Positions 46,032 to 54,826 of a DNA stretch of 64,000 nucleotides are shown in pieces. The first letter of the stretch is position 1; every line of letters starts with the position of its first letter. The translations under genes were made by a program, and so were the position numbers. Origin of the DNA: Cognatundibacterium rugosum (GTDB lineage Bacteria; Pseudomonadota; Gammaproteobacteria; Burkholderiales; Burkholderiaceae_D); assembly GCF_014284365.1 (NCBI RefSeq), contig NZ_JACOGG010000002.1, positions 186,001 through 250,000 of the forward strand. Reading direction: 5' to 3'. The notes under the pieces were generated by a model, which saw only the letters and a list, made by a program, of their open reading frames with translations, was not told where the DNA came from and ran no database searches.

Positions 46032-46832
46032 TTATTTCCAGATGATGTCACCGGAGCCGTGACGTTCAATACTGCGTTTTCCAGGATTGCCACTGATGAC
46101 GGCGTCACCGCTACCCGACAATTTAATTTTGATGTCTTCGCTCACCCAGGCTTTCACATCGCCGGAACCCTGCTGTTGCAGTTGCGCCTGGGACGCCTTG
46201 AGTCCCGTCGCGTTCAAATCACCGGAACCCATGGATTTCAAAATCAGCAGACGGCTTTGTCCCTTCAAGATCGCATCACCTGAGCCCTGCATCGTGAGAT
46301 CAATGGTGTCACCGTTGGGCAGACCCAGATTCAGATTACCGCTACCACCCAGTACAGCTTGTACCCGCTGAAAATCAGCATCCATATTCAGATCGCCGGA
46401 ACCTTTCAGTATCAACTCTATCTGTTTCGCTTTGAAGCCACGGATACTGCCATTACCGCTACCGCTGAGCTGGACTTTTTCTATCGCAGGTAAAGCCAGT
46501 TCCACCCGGGTCTGGTCGGACTGACCAATTGCAATGAATAAACCACGGGTACTCACGTACAAGGTATTTCCTTCGACTTTAGTGGTCACACGCGGCACCA
46601 GTTTTGCGTCCCCGCGCACCAATAACTCAGCTTGAGTCGCTTGTCTTAAGACCAGATCGACCGGGCCATTCATGACGACATTCAAGACCTGTTGTTCCAT
46701 AGGCCGGACTTCGCTGGCAACCGCGGCTGTCTGAGTACCCGCAGCATGCGCCTGCATCAACCAGGCGGTGGCTGAGGTCAACACCAGTGATACAGCCAGC
46801 ATGCTGACACCGGTACGGATAAGTTTTTTCAT
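46032..46832 (-). CDS. GIN-domain (DUF2807) envelope protein with G-S-G-D/N repeats
   Basis: Exported protein of 266 residues: signal peptide 1-31, then a beta-solenoid-like head-GIN domain. At least eight repeats of G-S-G-[D/N] recur about every 16-22 residues (LSGSGNGSI, LKGSGDLNM, LGGSGNLNL, MQGSGDAIL, SMGSGDLNA, QQGSGDVKA, LSGSGDAVI, RHGSGDIIW). It overlaps no other gene and starts 24 bases after the HAAS-domain gene, so the two form an operon. Function of the domain is unknown; it is probably a periplasmic adhesive or scaffold fold. Confidence 0.87.
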   Translation of the reverse strand: MKKLIRTGVSMLAVSLVLTSATAWLMQAHAAGTQTAAVASEVRPMEQQVLNVVMNGPVDLVLRQATQAELLVRGDAKLVPRVTTKVEGNTLYVSTRGLFIAIGQSDQTRVELALPAIEKVQLSGSGNGSIRGFKAKQIELILKGSGDLNMDADFQRVQAVLGGSGNLNLGLPNGDTIDLTMQGSGDAILKGQSRLLILKSMGSGDLNATGLKASQAQLQQQGSGDVKAWVSEDIKIKLSGSGDAVISGNPGKRSIERHGSGDIIWK

Positions 46833-46855
46833 GATATGTCCTTTCTCAAAAATCT

Positions 46856-47638
46856 TCAGGCGGTGTGCATAGGGGCATGACGCAATTGCTGTGCAGTCCA
46901 GCGCAGATAACGTACAGCACCATGCCAGCTAAAACGGGTCAGCCAAAAAGTCAGCATCATCAACAGGATAGCGCCGATTATCATGCCCAAGCCTTTGACT
47001 GCCTGCCACGTTCCCATAGGCTCGCTAAAGCTGAATTGAATATCGATCGGTTCAGCCTTGATGGTCTGTGCGGTGTGCTTTGCTTCCGGCAGACTGGCTG
47101 CAACGACGTCGGCGGTGGTCGCGGTCTGGGCATGTACACCGCTGCCATTGATCTCTATTTGCACCGGTTCATGAGCAATGCGCGCATCAAAACTCTGACG
47201 CACAGTCACAGTCTGGGTTTGTGGGATCTGTACATGGAATTGTGAAATACCAGCCACACCGGCTGCCGCGAACAGGATGCCGCCGAAATACAGACAGACC
47301 GAGGTCACAAATCCGGCGAACAGGACGCTGACAGCGGCCATGACAGGTGCAATCAGCAACAGGTTCAGGAAGGCCAGGCCAGTCAGCGCGACAAACAGGC
47401 GCGCCAGATTCACGAGACTGAAGCGTACTTGCAAAGCGTGGTAACGCACGCTGGTTTTCTTTTGTGCCGCTACCAGTTCCGGTTTAGGCAGACGCGCCGC
47501 GATGCTTTCTTCGCTCTCCCCGGCCAGCATCGCGTCAAGGAATTTTCGCTCATACGTCCACAGGCATTCTTCGATCACCGGGCCGGGCAGGCCAGTCAAC
47601 GCCTGTTGCAGTGCATGCATATAGGTCGCTTTATTCAT
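46856..47638 (-). CDS. HAAS-domain (DUF1700-like) inner-membrane protein
   Basis: A 260-residue protein with a cytoplasmic N-terminal helical HAAS domain (ALQQALTGLPGPVIEECLWTYE, about 1-75), two or three hydrophobic segments at about 85-135 and one near 215-235, and a periplasmic middle rich in Thr, Glu and Val. The second ATG (47638) fits CGGAG better than the one at 47641. In many bacteria such genes sit between a PadR repressor and a DUF4097/GIN gene. Here the GIN partner is present but no PadR gene. Confidence 0.75.
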   Translation of the reverse strand: MNKATYMHALQQALTGLPGPVIEECLWTYERKFLDAMLAGESEESIAARLPKPELVAAQKKTSVRYHALQVRFSLVNLARLFVALTGLAFLNLLLIAPVMAAVSVLFAGFVTSVCLYFGGILFAAAGVAGISQFHVQIPQTQTVTVRQSFDARIAHEPVQIEINGSGVHAQTATTADVVAASLPEAKHTAQTIKAEPIDIQFSFSEPMGTWQAVKGLGMIIGAILLMMLTFWLTRFSWHGAVRYLRWTAQQLRHAPMHTA

Positions 47639-47758
47639 CATGACTCCGTGTGGTAAGTGGTATAGGAGTCATGATAAGGACAGGCTGACAGTACCGCCAG
47701 CAGCATGCGACAGTGCGTCAATTTGCAGTCATGAACTGCAAAAATGCAGGCATTGGAA

Positions 47759-48883
47759 TCAGCGCAGGTTCGGCGGTTTACTCATCCAGCCTATCGAGGT
47801 CGCATGCAGGCTTTGCACATACAGGCGGTCGCGTGTTTCGAGTACGCCAGTGGTTTCGGGATAGGTGCCGCCCGGGTCTTGCAAATCCGCCACAATCTTG
47901 CCCTGCTCATCGAAGGCCAGCACATGTCCATAGGCGGGCGGTACTGGCCATAAAAAGCGTGGCAGACGCAGCGTCAGACTGCGCAACCAGGGTCTGTCCG
48001 CCATCTGGTCAATCGCTGCGCCACGCGGCTTGGCCAGACCCAGCCAGATACGGCCATGTTCACCGCGCATCAGGTTATCGGGATAGCCAGGTAAATCGCG
48101 CAGGATACGATGCGCCAGGCGCTGGTCTTTATTCGACTTCAGATGCAGCTGTTGTGCGCTCAGCGCGATTTGCCAGACGGCGTACTCACCGGTTTCAACC
48201 ACAAACAAAGAGCGCTCATCCTGACTCAGCGCCACCCCATTGGCAAAACTCAGCTGATCCGCCACAACCCTTGCCTGGTTTAACTGCACATCGTATTCAA
48301 TCACACGGCCGGTGGATGAATGCTCCAGGATATCGAGTACGCTGGCATGAAAAGTTCCACCCGACTGCCTGGCACCAAAACGCTGACTCGCATCAGAAAA
48401 ATAGATCTTGCCGTTTTTTGCCACCACCACAGAATTCGCATACAAGACTGGCGTGCCATCCACCTGATCGCACAGCACAGTGATCTGCTTGTCCGGTGTA
48501 ATCCTGAGCAAACCACGGTAGGCATCCGCCGCAATCATATTGCCCTGCGCATCAAAGGCAAAACCCAGTACACGTCCGCCGGTATTGATCCATACTTCAC
48601 GCTGGGCCCCATCCTCCTGCATGCGCAGGATGGCACCGGAGGCGACTGCTGCATACAATCTGCCATCCGGACCCAACAACAAATGTTCAGGCCCCGTCTC
48701 ACTGCCGATATTGAGCTGCTGTAAATGCGCGAGCTGTTCATTTCTGGCATGCGGTGGGGCATATCCGACGAAAGGAGTCGCTTGCCACGCAACCGGATTG
48801 ACCGGCACCGGCGCCAGGGTCAGATAAGCAACGACCAATGCCAACAACAACAGTAAAGTCCAGACGATGCGGGATAGTTTCAT
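47759..48883 (-). CDS. SMP-30/strictosidine-synthase-like beta-propeller protein
   Basis: A 374-residue protein with an N-terminal membrane anchor or signal (about 5-24) and a six-bladed propeller. Blade-like motifs recur: GPDGRLYAAVASGAI, FDAQGNMIAADAYRGLLRI, VAKNGKIYFSDAS and QDERSLFVVETGEYAVWQI, the last two typical of strictosidine synthase/APMAP relatives. Members are lactonases or esterases, but the substrate is unknown. It stands alone. A TTTGCAGT/ACTGCAAA hairpin lies 20-40 bp after its stop. Confidence 0.82.
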   Translation of the reverse strand: MKLSRIVWTLLLLLALVVAYLTLAPVPVNPVAWQATPFVGYAPPHARNEQLAHLQQLNIGSETGPEHLLLGPDGRLYAAVASGAILRMQEDGAQREVWINTGGRVLGFAFDAQGNMIAADAYRGLLRITPDKQITVLCDQVDGTPVLYANSVVVAKNGKIYFSDASQRFGARQSGGTFHASVLDILEHSSTGRVIEYDVQLNQARVVADQLSFANGVALSQDERSLFVVETGEYAVWQIALSAQQLHLKSNKDQRLAHRILRDLPGYPDNLMRGEHGRIWLGLAKPRGAAIDQMADRPWLRSLTLRLPRFLWPVPPAYGHVLAFDEQGKIVADLQDPGGTYPETTGVLETRDRLYVQSLHATSIGWMSKPPNLR

Positions 48884-48925
48884 TGAGTCTCCGGAAAGCG
48901 GCAGTTCAGGCTGCAGCGCTTAGTT

Positions 48926-49429
48926 TTAATGTAAAACCCGGCTCGCATCCAAGGTGCGCAGCCAGGTCAGTTGTAAGACGCGCGCATCATTACTGGCGCG
49001 GTGACGGGTGATCGCCAATTCATGCTCCACCTGCAGCCGGGTCGCATGCCAAAGTACGGCCTGTTGCGGCGAAATGATTTCGCGCAAATCAGCCAGCCGG
49101 AAATGCGGGGAACAGCCAGCCGCATCAAATAATCGGGCCAGCCACACATAGTCCTGCCCCCAGCCATCGCTGTACACGGTACAGCCTTCCAGTTGCTGGT
49201 TGAGCAGCGTCGCCACCAGTGCAGCGGTTTTGCCGCGCTCCAGCAGCAATTCTCTGGGTATATTGTGTATTTGTGCCGCCTGACTATCCCAATGTACCCA
49301 ATCCTGCTCGGGCCGGATCAAGGTACACCAGCCTTCGCCGTGGCGCTGGGAATAGCCCAGTTCGATCGGGTAACTGCCTTTGCCAAAGCCAGATGCTTCA
49401 ATATCCATCACGATAGGAACTGTCGACAT
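48926..49429 (-). CDS. DEDD-type 3'-5' exonuclease family protein
   Basis: A 167-residue RNase H-fold exonuclease. Motif I is VMDIEASGFG (Asp9 and Glu11). A middle acidic position is in YSDGWGQDYVW. Motif III is ITRHRASNDARVLQLTW with the His-x4-Asp spacing expected of DEDDh enzymes. It is shorter than DnaQ epsilon and lacks its polymerase-binding tail, so it is probably a stand-alone nuclease of unknown target. AGGAGGTC-like sequence precedes the ATG. Confidence 0.75.
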   Translation of the reverse strand: MSTVPIVMDIEASGFGKGSYPIELGYSQRHGEGWCTLIRPEQDWVHWDSQAAQIHNIPRELLLERGKTAALVATLLNQQLEGCTVYSDGWGQDYVWLARLFDAAGCSPHFRLADLREIISPQQAVLWHATRLQVEHELAITRHRASNDARVLQLTWLRTLDASRVLH

Positions 49430-49522
49430 GCTGACCTCCTGACATATTTGATGAAGTGAATCCCGGGTCGCTTTTCAGCCAGATCTGGCGGCATTTCTTA
49501 ATTTCTTACTATGCAGGATAAA

Positions 49523-49930
49523 TCACTTTGCTGACGCACCGCTGTCTTCATAGAGTTCCAGCGGTAAACCATCCGGGTCGGCAAAAAAACAAAAACGCCG
49601 CCCGGTATATTCGTCAACACGGATCTTCTGGCAAGCCACCTGATGCTGCTGCAAATGCGCCAGCACCCGCTCCAGATTCTGCACCCGGAATGCCAGATGG
49701 CGCAAGCCCTGCGCTTCCGGCCAGGACGGACGTGGCGGCGCATCCGGAAAAGAAAACAACTCTAACTGCGCACCATCCGGCAAAGCCAGATCCAGCTTGT
49801 AAGAATCGCGTTCTGCCCGGTAGTGCTCATCCAGTATAGGTAAACCCAGTATCTGATGGTAAAAATATCTGGAGCGCGCATAGTCGGAGCAGATCACAGC
49901 GACGTGGTGAATGCCGGATAACAAGTGCAT
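49523..49930 (-). CDS. VOC-family protein, YaeR-like
   Basis: A 135-residue vicinal-oxygen-chelate protein close to E. coli YaeR/GloA2. The N-terminal metal His is in GIHHVAVICSDY, and further ligands fit AQLELFSFP, LRHLAFRVQ and PLELYED. The glyoxalase I-like fold suggests an isomerase or lyase. The substrate is unproven. Transcribed in the same direction as the next two small genes (8-bp gap), so an operon with the SnoaL-like and GNAT genes is likely. Confidence 0.85.
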   Translation of the reverse strand: MHLLSGIHHVAVICSDYARSRYFYHQILGLPILDEHYRAERDSYKLDLALPDGAQLELFSFPDAPPRPSWPEAQGLRHLAFRVQNLERVLAHLQQHQVACQKIRVDEYTGRRFCFFADPDGLPLELYEDSGASAK

Positions 49931-49937
49931 GATCAGC

Positions 49938-50270
49938 CTAGTAAAACCAGACCCGGGTTATTTTTTGTCCGCTCACTTCATACACAGCCGCTGCTTCAAC
50001 AATGTGTTCCGCCACACCATGTACACGCTCGTGATCGATCACCTTTTGTCCTATCACCATGCGATTGACCAGCTCAGCATGCAAATCCGGTAAGTTAAAG
50101 CGCTTATCGGCATAGTGTTGCGCCAGCGCGGCGATGCCTGTGATCACAGGCTCTGCAGCGGGTGGGCGGAATACCTCGATCTGTTCGTCATAACAGGCGA
50201 CAAATGCCTGTAAGTCGCGTGCATTGTAGGCATCCAATTGCGCCTGTACGATGTGTTCTGCGGTGCTCAT
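49938..50270 (-). CDS. SnoaL/NTF2-like protein
   Basis: A 110-residue cone-fold protein (VQAQLDAYNARDLQAFVACYDE, EVFRPPAAEPVITGI, YADKRFNLPDLHAEL). The family contains steroid isomerase-like enzymes, polyketide cyclases and many uncharacterised proteins. The active site cannot be assigned. It is packed between the VOC gene and the acetyltransferase gene with gaps of 7 and 1 bases. Confidence 0.82.
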   Translation of the reverse strand: MSTAEHIVQAQLDAYNARDLQAFVACYDEQIEVFRPPAAEPVITGIAALAQHYADKRFNLPDLHAELVNRMVIGQKVIDHERVHGVAEHIVEAAAVYEVSGQKITRVWFY

Positions 50271-50271
50271 A

Positions 50272-50694
50272 TTACCTCGTTATTTTTCTGGCCATGCCTA
50301 TCGATGCGGGTGCGGTTGCTGCGAAGCCGAACTGTGCGTACAGCTGATGTGCCTTGCCATCGGCAATCAGACTCACGTAGCCACTGTCCGGTACGTGTTG
50401 CTCCAGCCAGGCTGTGATTTCCTGCATGATGCGTTTGCCTAAGCCCTGGCCCTGAAACGCGGGCAATACCGCAATATCCACTACCTGAAAAAAACAGCCG
50501 CCATCGCCGATCACGCGCCCCATCGCGATGGTTTGCTCAGCATCCTTGATCTGCACCGCAAACAAGCTGGCTGGCAAACCCAGGCTGGCGGCGACAGTGG
50601 ATTTGGGGCTCAGCCCTGCGCTCTGACGCAAATGCTGATATACCACGATATCCGGTACATCATGGATTATTCGATAGGGAAAATCTTTAAGCAT
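50272..50694 (-). CDS. GNAT-family acetyltransferase
   Basis: A 140-residue acetyl-CoA-dependent N-acetyltransferase. The acetyl-CoA loop is FQGQGLGKRIMQE (Q-x-x-G-x-G), after the beta-4 strand VVDIAVLPA. GYVSLIADGKAHQLYAQFGF is the usual C-terminal part. The acceptor is unknown. First gene of the three-gene run ending with the VOC protein. Confidence 0.85.
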   Translation of the reverse strand: MLKDFPYRIIHDVPDIVVYQHLRQSAGLSPKSTVAASLGLPASLFAVQIKDAEQTIAMGRVIGDGGCFFQVVDIAVLPAFQGQGLGKRIMQEITAWLEQHVPDSGYVSLIADGKAHQLYAQFGFAATAPASIGMARKITR

Positions 50695-50718
50695 AAGGGC
50701 TCCGTCACACGCTACAAA

Positions 50719-51468
50719 TCAGGATACAGCTTGCCTGACACGCTCAACACGGCTCAGCAAATCGCGGTTCATCTGGCGCGCATGCGCTGGCATATGACGT
50801 GCGCTCAGATCAATATCGGCGCAGAGTTGTCTGGCCTGATCAGTACGCGACTGACGCAATGCCCATTCAGCCAGTTCCACTTTCGCGTCCAGGCTACCGA
50901 ATTGCTGTGCTGCGAGCTGGAATTCACGCTCTGCATCCGCCTGCCTGTCCAGCGCATCATAAATCTGTGCCAGCAATATCGCCTGACGCTCTGCGGCATA
51001 GGACGGACTGTCGGCGCGCACAGCACTGGCCAGCTCCAGTGCACGTTCCGCATGACGGCTCAATAAGTGGGCCTGGGCCGCCGCCAGCCGAATTTCAGGA
51101 TCACGCGCAAACGGGCCTTGCAGACAAGCGTCAAACTGAATTGCGGCGTCCGCTACCGCACCACTGTCGAGCAAGGCATTGGCCAGCAGCATCTGATTTT
51201 GTGCGGTCGGTGTCAGCTCAAACGCACTGCGCGCCTCGCGCAATTCACGTTCAGGATCAAGGCTGCGTGCAACTGCTTTGACAGTTTTATGCACATGATG
51301 CTGAATACGGCTTTCCGGCAAATATACGGCAAAGAAATAGACCGCACTGCCAAGCAAGGGGAACATGAACATGATGACCAGCCAGTACAATTCACGCCCG
51401 GTACGTATCACATGCACAGCAAAAAAAATCACGATCAGCAAATGCAGACCAACACCAAAATAAGGCAT
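50719..51468 (-). CDS. membrane-anchored TPR-like protein
   Basis: A 249-residue protein. Two N-terminal hydrophobic helices (about 3-20 and 28-48) resemble the PLD-nuclease-type N-terminal segment. A cytoplasmic helical array of TPR-like repeats follows (QNQMLLANALLDSGAVADAA, EIRLAAAQAHLLSRHAERAL, QAILLAQIYDALDRQADAER). The ATG at 51468 has AGGAA at good spacing; an upstream TTG is less likely. It is probably a scaffold; no partner is indicated. Confidence 0.75.
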   Translation of the reverse strand: MPYFGVGLHLLIVIFFAVHVIRTGRELYWLVIMFMFPLLGSAVYFFAVYLPESRIQHHVHKTVKAVARSLDPERELREARSAFELTPTAQNQMLLANALLDSGAVADAAIQFDACLQGPFARDPEIRLAAAQAHLLSRHAERALELASAVRADSPSYAAERQAILLAQIYDALDRQADAEREFQLAAQQFGSLDAKVELAEWALRQSRTDQARQLCADIDLSARHMPAHARQMNRDLLSRVERVRQAVS

Positions 51469-51555
51469 AGACAAATTCCTGGATAGATAATGAATTCTTA
51501 GTTGTCAGCGATCCGCTCAACCTGCATAGGCGGCACATGCCGCAAGCCCGCCGCT

Positions 51556-52779
51556 TTATTCGTAACGCAGACAATCCACCGGCAATAAGCGGGAAGCGCG
51601 CCGGGCCGGATAAAAACCAAAGAAGATACCAACAAAGCTGGAAAAGGCACAGGCGATAATGATAGCCTGCATGCCGATTTCCACCTCTATTTTACCGGTA
51701 GAGGTGATCGCTGCCGCACCTGCACTGGCAAGTAAAACGCCGATCATTCCACCAACCAGACAAATCACCACCGCTTCCGTCAGAAACTGCAGCAAGACAT
51801 CGCGCGGTTTGGCACCAATCGCCATGCGGATACCAATTTCCCGGGTACGCTCAGTCACCGACACCAGCATGATATTCATAATGCCTATGCCGCCCACCAC
51901 CAGCGAAATCGCGCCGATAGCACCGAGCAAAGCCGCCAGCCCGGTTGAAATTTTTGCACCCGCCTCCGCAATCGAAGCCAGATTCTCTAAGCGGAAATCG
52001 TCTTCCTGTTCCGCCTTGATACGATGACGGTCACGCAGCATTTCCTTGATATCGGTTTCCGCATCTTTCATGGCTTTATCCGACTTACCCTGGGCAATCA
52101 CATAATGCACATTGCGCGGGAAAGGGCTGCGTATCAGATTCGCCCGTGCCGCCGTGATAGGCACCAGCACTAAATCACCGATATCGCCTCCGTCAAAGGA
52201 CCGGCCTTCACCCTGCAACACGCCGGTGACCTGGAAAGGAACATTGTCGATACGCAGAAACTGACCCAGCGGATCGGCTTTATAAAAAAACTGATCGGCG
52301 ACTTTTTTACCGATGATCACCGTCTTGGCAGCGGCACGTATATCGGAATCGCTGAAATAACTACCGGTTTCTATCTTCCAGTTACGTACCTTGAACATTT
52401 CCGGCGTCACGCCCAGCACAGAATTGTTGGAGTTATCGCTGCCGGAAGTAATCTGGAAAAAGCCTTGCAGCGCCGCCGCTGCACCATTCAGGCTGGGCAG
52501 CTCATTGAGTGCTGCCGCGTCTTCAAAACTCAGCGAAGGTGCCGTTCCGGTACGGGCACGCACGCCCTGGGTACGGTTGGCGCCGGGCGAAATAATCAGC
52601 AAATTACTGCCCAGGATTTCCAGTTCCTTGGAAATGAATTTCTTCGCACTTTCACCGACCGCCAGCATCATCACCACCGAGGTAATACCGATGATAATCC
52701 CCAGCATGGTCAGCGCAGTGCGCAGACGGTTGGCATTCATGGAACGGAATGCCTCGATAAATACCTGTAGCACATTCAT
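51556..52779 (-). CDS. MacB-like ABC exporter permease (FtsX family)
   Basis: Inner-membrane subunit of 407 residues. One helix near 18-40, a periplasmic MacB core domain about 45-245, then three helices at about 280-400 (FtsX fold: ISLVVGGIGIMNIMLVSVTERTREIGIRMAIG). The ATPase is encoded separately upstream, unlike E. coli MacB in which it is fused. The start overlaps the ATPase stop (ATGA). Together with the adaptor it should form a tripartite macrolide/peptide-type exporter using a TolC from elsewhere. Confidence 0.92.
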   Translation of the reverse strand: MNVLQVFIEAFRSMNANRLRTALTMLGIIIGITSVVMMLAVGESAKKFISKELEILGSNLLIISPGANRTQGVRARTGTAPSLSFEDAAALNELPSLNGAAAALQGFFQITSGSDNSNNSVLGVTPEMFKVRNWKIETGSYFSDSDIRAAAKTVIIGKKVADQFFYKADPLGQFLRIDNVPFQVTGVLQGEGRSFDGGDIGDLVLVPITAARANLIRSPFPRNVHYVIAQGKSDKAMKDAETDIKEMLRDRHRIKAEQEDDFRLENLASIAEAGAKISTGLAALLGAIGAISLVVGGIGIMNIMLVSVTERTREIGIRMAIGAKPRDVLLQFLTEAVVICLVGGMIGVLLASAGAAAITSTGKIEVEIGMQAIIIACAFSSFVGIFFGFYPARRASRLLPVDCLRYE

Positions 52780-53519
52780 GGTTGCCCTACCGTTTCTGTA
52801 TGCGACGCAGCCAGCTGGCGCAAGCCTTCAGCGGCCGGGCCATCGTACAACACACGACCATCTTTCAGCCGCACCAGACGTTTGGCATAGGCGGCGATGT
52901 CTGGCTCATGGGTTACCAGTAAGATCGTGATACCGCGTTCGCTGTTTAACTGCTGCAAAGAGCGCATGATGTCTATGCTGGTCTGGGTATCCAGATTGCC
53001 GGTCGGCTCATCAGCCAGTATCAGCGGCGGATCAGCCACCAGCGCACGCGCGATTGCCACCCTTTGCTGCTGGCCGCCCGATAACTGATTTGGCAAGCGC
53101 CGTGCAAAATCTTTCAGCCCGACGCGTTCAAGTTCACTGAGTGCTTTCTGATGCGCTTTGGCACGGCTGACCCCGGCATAAATCAAAGGCAGAGCCACGT
53201 TTTCAGCCACGCTCATGCGTTTGATCAGATTAAAACTCTGGAATACAAAGCCTATGGTACGGTTGCGTATCGTCGCCAGTTCAGCGCGCGACAGGCTCAG
53301 GGTATCGACCCCATTGAGCAAATAGGAACCGGCACTGGCCTGATCCAGACAACCGAGTATATTCATCAGCGTCGATTTGCCTGAGCCGGATTGTCCCATC
53401 ACTGCCACAAAATCACCGCGTGGCACCTGCACATCAATACCGTGCAAAACCTGGGTTTCTACTCCGCCGGAAAAATAACTTTTGGTGACGCCCTGCAGCG
53501 CAATCAGAGCGGCGCTCAT
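52776..53519 (-). CDS. MacB/LolD-like ABC exporter ATPase
   Basis: A 247-residue ATPase. Walker A is GQSGSGKST, the signature is LSGGQQQRVAIARAL, Walker B is LILADEPTG, and the D-loop and H-switch (VTHEPDIA) are intact. It follows the adaptor gene (TGATG overlap) and precedes the FtsX-type permease. Lipoprotein-exporting LolD is an alternative by sequence type, but the adaptor gene makes a MacAB-like system much more likely. Confidence 0.93.
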   Translation of the reverse strand: MSAALIALQGVTKSYFSGGVETQVLHGIDVQVPRGDFVAVMGQSGSGKSTLMNILGCLDQASAGSYLLNGVDTLSLSRAELATIRNRTIGFVFQSFNLIKRMSVAENVALPLIYAGVSRAKAHQKALSELERVGLKDFARRLPNQLSGGQQQRVAIARALVADPPLILADEPTGNLDTQTSIDIMRSLQQLNSERGITILLVTHEPDIAAYAKRLVRLKDGRVLYDGPAAEGLRQLAASHTETVGQP

Positions 53520-54745
53520 CAGTTAGCTCCGGCTTTATCCAGCGCGCGTGTAACTACCTGATCACCCGCTTTAAGCTCACCGGACAGTACTTCGGTGTAA
53601 CGGAAATTCGACAAACCGATTTTGATGTCCACAGCCTGCGGCTGTTTTTTATCGTTGAGCTTATATACCTTAAAGCTGCGCGTCTGCTCTTTTTTGGAAC
53701 GGAAAGCGATATCATCTTCCGGTTCCGGTGGCGGCAATGCCGCACCAGCACTGGCGCTAGCGCTGGCTGAAGCTTGCGCTGCCAGATTTTTTGCTTCGCG
53801 TGCCTGCTCTTCCTCACTTGGTTTATAGCGCAGGGCAGCCGTCGGTATGCGCAGCACATTTTGCCTGGCCCCCACCACCAGCCTGACCTGCGCAGTCATG
53901 CCGGGTTTGAGTAATTCATCCTTATTGTCCACATCCAGCACCACGTTATAGGTCACGACGTTTTGCTGTACATTGGCTGCCAGCCGAAACTGGCGCAGTT
54001 TGGCTTCGAATTCACGGTCTGGATAGGCGTCCACCACAAAGCGCGCTGGCAAGCCATCGCGCAGCGCGCCGACATCGGCTTCGGACACACTGGTATCGAT
54101 TTGCATCTTAGTCAGATCACGCGCAATCTGGAACAGATTCGGGGTCTGAAAAGAAGCTGCCACCGTTTGTCCCATATCGATGGTACGTTTGATGATCACA
54201 CCATCGATAGGTGAGCGGATCACGCTATTATTCAAATTCGCTTGCGCATTGTCGAGCTGGGCCCGTGCCACTTTGATGTTGGCTTCTGCCACTTCCAGCT
54301 CGCGGCGCGACTGATCCATCGCGATCCCTGAAATGTAATTTTGCGCCACCAGCTTTTGATTGCGTTCCAGTGTAGCCTGCGCCAGCCGCCGCGACGCCTC
54401 CGCCGAAGCTAGGCTGGCCTCGGCTTGTTTGATCTGTGCGTTGAAAATAGTCGGGTCCAGCTTCAGCAAAATCTGACCTTGCTTCACTCTGTCATTAAAA
54501 TCAGCTTTGAGCTCAATCACGGTACCCGACACCTGAGAACCCACATTAATCAGGGCGACCGGATTGAGTGTGCCGCTGGCGGTCACCGTCTGGCTCAGAT
54601 TACCTTTTTCGACGGCTGCAGTTTTAAATCTGGGCGCCTCTTCCTTGGGTTTGCTGTCTTGCTTATGCAATACAAACGCTGCAGTTCCGGCCACAACAGC
54701 CAGCACAGCCACGATCAACAACCGCTTTTTGGTAAACACTCGCAT
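53519..54745 (-). CDS. MacA-like periplasmic adaptor
   Basis: A 408-residue adaptor. N-terminal membrane anchor about 8-26, then a barrel-sandwich domain (VTASGTLNPVALINVGSQVSG), helical hairpin about 100-165, lipoyl half (NNSVIRSPIDGVIIKR) and beta-barrel. A low-complexity Ala/Ser stretch with PPPEPEDD (roughly 320-345) is inserted in the C-terminal domain, which is unusual for MacA. The ATG at 54745 (MRVFTKKR) is preferred to the longer frame. First gene of the three-gene exporter operon. Confidence 0.9.
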   Translation of the reverse strand: MRVFTKKRLLIVAVLAVVAGTAAFVLHKQDSKPKEEAPRFKTAAVEKGNLSQTVTASGTLNPVALINVGSQVSGTVIELKADFNDRVKQGQILLKLDPTIFNAQIKQAEASLASAEASRRLAQATLERNQKLVAQNYISGIAMDQSRRELEVAEANIKVARAQLDNAQANLNNSVIRSPIDGVIIKRTIDMGQTVAASFQTPNLFQIARDLTKMQIDTSVSEADVGALRDGLPARFVVDAYPDREFEAKLRQFRLAANVQQNVVTYNVVLDVDNKDELLKPGMTAQVRLVVGARQNVLRIPTAALRYKPSEEEQAREAKNLAAQASASASASAGAALPPPEPEDDIAFRSKKEQTRSFKVYKLNDKKQPQAVDIKIGLSNFRYTEVLSGELKAGDQVVTRALDKAGAN

Positions 54746-54826
54746 ACTTTGACCTAATTTTCTGATTAAGAACTGCGCTACAGTGACCTGGCATGACACA
54801 CCATGCCAGCCTGTGACAACATCAGC

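Noticed and set aside
45772..46283. Several plus-strand frames over the end of the GIN-repeat gene
   Set aside because: They run antisense to a clear repeat protein or through AT-rich intergenic sequence, with no recognisable product.
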